A stretch of 38,407 nt of DNA, taken from the NCBI GenBank assembly GCA_964011275.1, contig CAXGOB010000050.1, positions 1-38,407 on the forward strand, written 5' to 3'. A program made the position numbers and the translations under genes. The stretch comes from UBA7328 sp002471345 (GTDB lineage Bacteria; Bacteroidota; Bacteroidia; Chitinophagales; Saprospiraceae). Below, one piece after another: positions 34,663 to 38,407 of this stretch (within the stretch, counting starts at the first letter, position 1; each line of letters opens with the position of its first letter). The notes under the pieces are model-generated. The model ran no database searches. It was not told the origin of the DNA and saw only the letters and a list, made by a program, of their open reading frames with translations.

Positions 34663-35865
34663 CTATTCTCCATTCAAATAACCTCTCAGATATTCAAAAC
34701 ATGGACCTAAGTCTCCTCTTTGTGCTACGGTAGCTTTAGTGATCATTTCACTTTTATCTTTTTTAAGTTCAGGTATGACATACTCCATAAACATCTCTCC
34801 AAAAGCAGTAGAAGCATCTCGTGGCAGTTCATTTGGCAAGTTATCTACAGTCATCATATCTACAGCATCAATATCAAAAGGTTGGACCTCTGATTGAGTT
34901 TGTGGATCAAAACCAAATACTGGATCAGCAATGGTGCTTGCCTTAATAGTAGAAGGGATAGAACTAACTGGAGCAATATCACATGTCACATCTGCAATAA
35001 CTTTAATCCCAAAATCAGGACTTTTCATTTGATCTATAGAAAAGAATGCCGGAGCATCATTATCCCAATAAATACCATTGATCATAATATCCGTCATGGG
35101 CAGAAAATGGTCAAAATCCGAATTATAATCAGAGGGATTTTGATAGAAGTCATTGACATCGTCAAATACTTTTCCATCTTTGCGCTCTGCATAATAGAAG
35201 CTATTTAGCTGAGTATAAACTGGCACATCGAAAGACTTCAAGACATAATCTATAGGTCTCACCTTCTTAAAGCCCATATCATCCAAAACCATTGCTGCAC
35301 CCTGAGCTACTCTCCCGGTACCAGTTAGGACAACTTTGATATTTGGGAATTTGGTTTGTGAATACACAGCTTTGGCGGCGTTATAATCAAACATCTCATT
35401 CATTCGAGGAAGATCGAAAGCTTGAGTTCTCTTTCCATACGTCCAGAGTCCGTTATGTGCTCCAACCATTCCTGCAAATTTGCCAAAAGCAATGACCCGA
35501 GCTCCCTTATCATTAGTCAAAACCTCATAATCAATTAAAGAAATATTCTGATCCACAATAGATTTTAGAAGTTGCTGATTATAAGTTTGTTCTTTAATTG
35601 TATGAGAGAAGAAGAAGTAAGTCTTATCAGCTATTAGTGAAGATATGGGCACCTCTTTTACCCCAATAAGAATAGACCTATCATTCAAGTTTTCTGATAA
35701 TGAAACTTCTGCATTGATGTAGTCTTGATCAGAGTAACATCTCACTTGAGAGGGCTGCACAACTATATCCCATCCTTTATCCATAAGCATTTTGCATTGC
35801 TCTGGATTCAGTGTAACCCTACTATCTGCTGGTTTTTTTTCTTCTCTTATGATACCAATTTTCAT
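34663..35865 (-). CDS. NAD(P)-dependent dehydrogenase, saccharopine/alanine dehydrogenase (AlaDH/PNT) family
   Basis: The protein of 400 residues starts with the family's MKIGIIREEKKPADSRVTLN. The substrate-binding and catalytic pair of lysine-forming saccharopine dehydrogenase seems present: K70 in IGVKEVP and H88 in FFFSHTIKEQ. The coenzyme fold is VVLTGTGRVAQGAAMVLDDM (GTGRVAQG). The length suits LYS1-type enzymes better than alanine dehydrogenases. Bacteroidota make lysine by the diaminopimelate route, so the physiological substrate is uncertain and may be another 2-oxoacid/amino acid pair. Cytoplasmic. It is divergent from the DUF4287 gene across a 57-nt spacer with a palindrome. Confidence 0.82.
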   Translation of the reverse strand: MKIGIIREEKKPADSRVTLNPEQCKMLMDKGWDIVVQPSQVRCYSDQDYINAEVSLSENLNDRSILIGVKEVPISSLIADKTYFFFSHTIKEQTYNQQLLKSIVDQNISLIDYEVLTNDKGARVIAFGKFAGMVGAHNGLWTYGKRTQAFDLPRMNEMFDYNAAKAVYSQTKFPNIKVVLTGTGRVAQGAAMVLDDMGFKKVRPIDYVLKSFDVPVYTQLNSFYYAERKDGKVFDDVNDFYQNPSDYNSDFDHFLPMTDIMINGIYWDNDAPAFFSIDQMKSPDFGIKVIADVTCDIAPVSSIPSTIKASTIADPVFGFDPQTQSEVQPFDIDAVDMMTVDNLPNELPRDASTAFGEMFMEYVIPELKKDKSEMITKATVAQRGDLGPCFEYLRGYLNGE

Positions 35866-35892
35866 CTGACCTTTTTAGAATTGTAAAAGAGG

Positions 35893-35904
35893 AGTAAATT
35901 TACT
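35893..35904. promoter_or_regulatory. 12-bp perfect palindrome in a divergent promoter region
   Basis: AGTAAATTTACT is an exact palindrome lying between the divergent dehydrogenase (start 35865) and DUF4287 (start 35923) genes. In a 57-nt spacer it is well placed to be an operator shared by both. It is AT-rich, so chance is not excluded. Confidence 0.35.
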
Positions 35905-35922
35905 ACGATTAAAATCTAAATT

Positions 35923-36465
35923 ATGGACAAGGCTCTAGAAACCATGATCAAAAATATGCCTGAAAAAACAGGAAAGTCATTAGATGAATGGAAAACTATC
36001 CTAAAATCTAAGGCATTTTCAAAACATTCTGAAGGCGTTAAATTTTTAAAAACTGAGCATGGAGTGACCCATGGGTTTGCAAATACTATTGTTACATTGT
36101 CAAAAGATGAGAACAATAGTCCCGATGATTTGGTCACCACACAATACAGCGGAAAAGAGTCTCTTATTCCAATTTACGATTCTCTTATTTCAGTAGTAAA
36201 AAAATTGGGTGATGATGTAACTATCACTCCTAAGAAAGCAAGTGTAAGCATCATTCGTAAAAAGCAATTTGTCCTTATAAAACCTGCTACAAAAACAAGG
36301 ATTGATTTAGGTTTCAAGTTAAAAGAAAAGCCTATTGGGGACAGGTTGGAAAGTTCGGGACCATTCGGTTCAATGTGTACACACAGAGTAAAATTATCAA
36401 CAACAGATGAAGTAGATGGTGAGCTAATTGGCTGGATTACTGAGGCTTATGAAAAGGCTGGATAA
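35923..36465 (+). CDS. DUF4287/DUF5655 domain protein
   Basis: The 180-residue protein has an N-terminal DUF4287 module (residues 1-62; MPEKTGKSLDEWKTILKS, then FLKTEHGVTHGFANTIV), a helical unit resembling a small nucleic-acid-associated fold. A C-terminal DUF5655 module follows (about 75-178; PIYDSLISVVKKLGDDVTIT, RKKQFVLIKPATKTRIDLG, ELIGWITEAYEKAG). The DUF5655 module is thought to share a fold with proteins that bind DNA or nucleotides, but the function is not established. Cytoplasmic, with no signal. Confidence 0.85.
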   Translation: MDKALETMIKNMPEKTGKSLDEWKTILKSKAFSKHSEGVKFLKTEHGVTHGFANTIVTLSKDENNSPDDLVTTQYSGKESLIPIYDSLISVVKKLGDDVTITPKKASVSIIRKKQFVLIKPATKTRIDLGFKLKEKPIGDRLESSGPFGSMCTHRVKLSTTDEVDGELIGWITEAYEKAG

Positions 36466-36529
36466 GAAGCCAAATCTAGAAAAGCATTATATCATATCAT
36501 ATTCTAATGTGCTTCATCGTTATGATTTC

Positions 36530-37240
36530 ATGACTAAATGCATATTTCCTCTTATCGCTTTGTTTTTTGTTGTAGAGGCAAATGCTCAATTCGGCATAAG
36601 ACTTTCAACTCAACAAAACGACTATTCTAATTGGAATACCATTGTGAGTTCAGCAGTATCTCCTGCCAATAATAATATTTTCGGATCATCATATGAGATA
36701 GGGGTAGATTATTGGTTTAGGCTAAAAAACGTTCGCTTAGAATTTTATCCTGAAGTTGGATTAGGATACTCCCAATCATCAAATTCTAACAGCGGCTCAG
36801 AAGCCTTTCCTAGCTCTTATAAACTTAAAAAAGTCTTTGGAGGCATCAACGCCCATCTTTACTTTTTAGATCTTAAAAATGACTGCATGTGCCCTACCTT
36901 TTCCAAGCAGAATGACTTCATTAAGAAAGGGCTATTTTTAATACTCTCCTCCAAAGCTCATTTTCAAAACAAAGAAACTTTATACCCTATAGATATAATT
37001 AAGAATAACGATTTAGCAATTGAAGTTGCGGCAGGTCTGGGATTGGATATTGGAATCAGTGACCTGATTACTGTTTCTCCATTTGGAATGGTTTCGTATT
37101 TTCCTTCCTCAGAATGGGACGGAATAAGTATAAATCATGGAATTGTGCATGTCCTTCCTCCTGACGAGACCACTTCAAATATTGCCTTTAAGGTGGGAGT
37201 AAGAATAGGATTCAGACCCGATTACCTAACAAATAGATAA
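36530..37240 (+). CDS. Small outer-membrane beta-barrel protein
   Basis: The ATG at 36530 gives a clean signal peptide (CIFPLIALFFVVEANAQ, cut after ANA). The frame is open further upstream to 36428, overlapping the DUF4287 gene, but that start would bury the signal. The mature part of about 217 residues alternates polar and hydrophobic residues with many aromatics (VRLEFYPEVGLGYSQSS, INAHLYFLDLK, ISDLITVSPFGMVSYFPSS) and ends VGVRIGFRPDYLTNR, as 8- to 10-stranded outer-membrane barrels do. Three cysteines occur (two as CMC in a loop, one in the signal). Function is unknown. Confidence 0.75.
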   Translation: MTKCIFPLIALFFVVEANAQFGIRLSTQQNDYSNWNTIVSSAVSPANNNIFGSSYEIGVDYWFRLKNVRLEFYPEVGLGYSQSSNSNSGSEAFPSSYKLKKVFGGINAHLYFLDLKNDCMCPTFSKQNDFIKKGLFLILSSKAHFQNKETLYPIDIIKNNDLAIEVAAGLGLDIGISDLITVSPFGMVSYFPSSEWDGISINHGIVHVLPPDETTSNIAFKVGVRIGFRPDYLTNR

Positions 37241-37267
37241 ATTCACTTAACCTAGAACAAAATCATC

Positions 37268-38110
37268 ATGAAAAACACAAGGAGAAATTTTATAGGGCTT
37301 TCTTCCATTGGTCTAATTGGAATAATCCCATCAGAAAAGAAAAGAATATTTTCTTTTGGGAAACAAGAAAATGAGGAATCTATTATTCATCCCAAGTATC
37401 CTTCTACTCTTTCTGATGATATAAGTGCTGTAGTAGGTGCCTCACATGCCAATTTTGAAAAAGTTAGAGAGATAGTAGATGCAAGGCCCGAATTATCAAA
37501 AGCTACATGGGATTGGGGATTTGGAGATGTAGAATCTGCCCTTGGGGCTGCTTCCCACATGGGAAGGAAAGACATAGCCGAATATCTGATGGGGCACGGA
37601 GCAAGAGCTAATATCTTTACTCTTGCAATGTTAGGTAAAGTGGATGCAGTAAAAAGTATAATAGATGCTATGCCTGGAATAGAGTCTAATTTAGGACCTC
37701 ATGGATTCACACTCATGCATCATGCTAAAATCAGATTAAGAAGAAAGAATGTAGAAGGTACCGAAAAAGATACTCAAGAAGCACTTGTGGAATATTTAGA
37801 AGGAATAAAAGGAGCTAATACAGGAGCTCAGAGCATAGAAGTTACAGAAGCAGAAAAAGAAATCTATCTAGGTAAATATACTTTTGGATCTGGGGAAGAT
37901 GAATTCTTCGAGGTAAAACTCAATATGAGAAAATTTTTAGCTCTGTCTAGAGGCTCTTATTTTGGAAGGACTCTTAATAAAGTAGGTGACCATACATTCG
38001 CTCCTGGAGGAGGGCCTTCAGTGAGAATAGTATTTGATGTGGAAGATAATAAAGCTACGGCAGTGACAATTCATGATCCAGAAGTGATAATTACAGCTAA
38101 AAGGGTCTAG
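37268..38110 (+). CDS. Exported ankyrin-repeat protein
   Basis: The 280-residue protein has a Tat-like signal (NTRRNFIGLSSIGLIGI). Two to three ankyrin-type repeats follow, at about residues 55-165: HANFEKVREIVDARPELS, ALGAASHMGRKDIAEYLMGH then GARANIFTLAMLGKVDAVKS, ending with a FTLMHHAK repeat start. The last 80 residues (YLGKYTFGSGEDEFFEVKLN) form a beta-rich tail of the kind seen after serine-hydrolase domains. It probably mediates protein contacts in the periplasm. It is 27 nt after the outer-membrane protein gene and likely cotranscribed. Its stop overlaps the convergent VOC gene's stop. Confidence 0.75.
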   Translation: MKNTRRNFIGLSSIGLIGIIPSEKKRIFSFGKQENEESIIHPKYPSTLSDDISAVVGASHANFEKVREIVDARPELSKATWDWGFGDVESALGAASHMGRKDIAEYLMGHGARANIFTLAMLGKVDAVKSIIDAMPGIESNLGPHGFTLMHHAKIRLRRKNVEGTEKDTQEALVEYLEGIKGANTGAQSIEVTEAEKEIYLGKYTFGSGEDEFFEVKLNMRKFLALSRGSYFGRTLNKVGDHTFAPGGGPSVRIVFDVEDNKATAVTIHDPEVIITAKRV

Positions 38111-38407
38111 TATCTATTCCAATTTTGTAATTCTATGATATTTCCATCGGGATCTCTGACGTATATGACAGTTATCGTTCCTATTCCTATGACTTCATTT
38201 TGAGAGATTTTCCCGAGTTTGGAACCTCCATGTTTGATTACATTTTCTAGGATTTCAGGTACATCTTCTACTTCAAATGCGATATGACCAAAACCACCTC
38301 TATTGGCAAAAGGAGTTGGTCGATCTTCATTAACAGTATACTGATATATTTCTAAAGTTGGGCCAAAATCTCCATATCCAGGCAATCTCAAATGAGCTCC
38401 AATTAGG
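38107..38407 (-). CDS. VOC-family (glyoxalase/bleomycin-resistance fold) protein, 5' end outside the window
   Basis: The visible 100 codons are the C-terminal part of a VOC protein: LRLPGYGDFGPTLEIYQY, GGFGHIAFEVEDVPEIL (metal-ligand His position), KLGKISQNEV and the ending YVRDPDGNIIELQNW with the conserved Glu. The frame continues through the window edge, so the N-terminal half and true start are not seen. The family holds metal-dependent lyases, dioxygenases and resistance proteins; the specific role cannot be told. Confidence 0.85.
   Translation of the reverse strand, partial: LIGAHLRLPGYGDFGPTLEIYQYTVNEDRPTPFANRGGFGHIAFEVEDVPEILENVIKHGGSKLGKISQNEVIGIGTITVIYVRDPDGNIIELQNWNRY

Noticed and set aside
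36428..36529. Longer N-terminus for the outer-membrane protein
   Set aside because: It would overlap the DUF4287 gene and place 34 basic residues before a clear signal peptide.
1..38407. CRISPR arrays, tRNA or rRNA genes, integrases, intact insertion sequences
   Set aside because: No regularly spaced repeats, cloverleaf-like segments, rRNA-like blocks or recombinase motifs were seen on reading both strands.

Overview
The window looks like a chromosomal stretch from a member of the Bacteroidota, probably of Cytophagales or flavobacterial type. It is AT-rich and its proteins are close to the short Bacteroidota lipoprotein, DUF6090, NIPSNAP and Tat-like RR-x-F-I types. It also holds a remnant of a type IX secretion C-terminal domain, an IPTL-CTERM anchor and Bacteroidota-style TTG starts. 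I saw no rRNA, tRNA, CRISPR array, intact transposase or phage gene.

Layout. 0-4.3 kb: a broken TetR regulator, then a tightly coupled reverse pair, a DUF3556 membrane protein followed by an FAD oxidoreductase. 4.3-5.6 kb: decayed surface-protein genes (an IPTL-CTERM protein split from its anchor by a stop, a type IX sorting-domain remnant, an unknown split ORF). 5.6-10.3 kb: a forward run of envelope genes (GH5-like glycosidase lipoprotein, NTF2-like lipoprotein, amidohydrolase lipoprotein, MDR oxidoreductase). 10.3-13.0 kb: a reverse pair, a calcium-type PQQ alcohol dehydrogenase with a haem c domain and a DUF1330 protein. 13.2-14.7 kb: a forward two-gene unit, a paraoxonase-like six-bladed lactonase/esterase followed after 3 nt by a secreted avidin-family protein. 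rimO lies convergent to it, then a secreted protein with a possible JAMM metal motif. 17.1-18.8 kb: a GC-richer, apparently imported flavin monooxygenase with a broken N-terminus. 19.4-22.5 kb: a reverse pair, an M19 dipeptidase-like protein and a second amidohydrolase paralogous to the one at 7.4 kb. 23.1-34 kb: a zone of decay with a sulfatase, a DUF6090 copy, an M48-like peptidase and an alkaline phosphatase all interrupted by in-frame stops, mixed with apparently intact genes (NIPSNAP, DUF6090, class V aminotransferase, HD phosphohydrolase) and an acyltransferase that lacks its catalytic His. 33.9-38.4 kb: ordinary genes (AlkD-type repair protein, saccharopine/alanine dehydrogenase-like enzyme, DUF4287/DUF5655 protein, outer-membrane protein, ankyrin protein, VOC protein).

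Two things stand out. The first is the paraoxonase-like plus avidin operon, which could be a secreted small-molecule defence or scavenging unit. The second is the number of genes whose reading frame and family similarity continue past single stop codons of all three kinds, alongside enzymes that have lost catalytic residues. This reads as ongoing gene decay rather than a changed genetic code. Family assignments come from motif recognition alone; no database search was possible.
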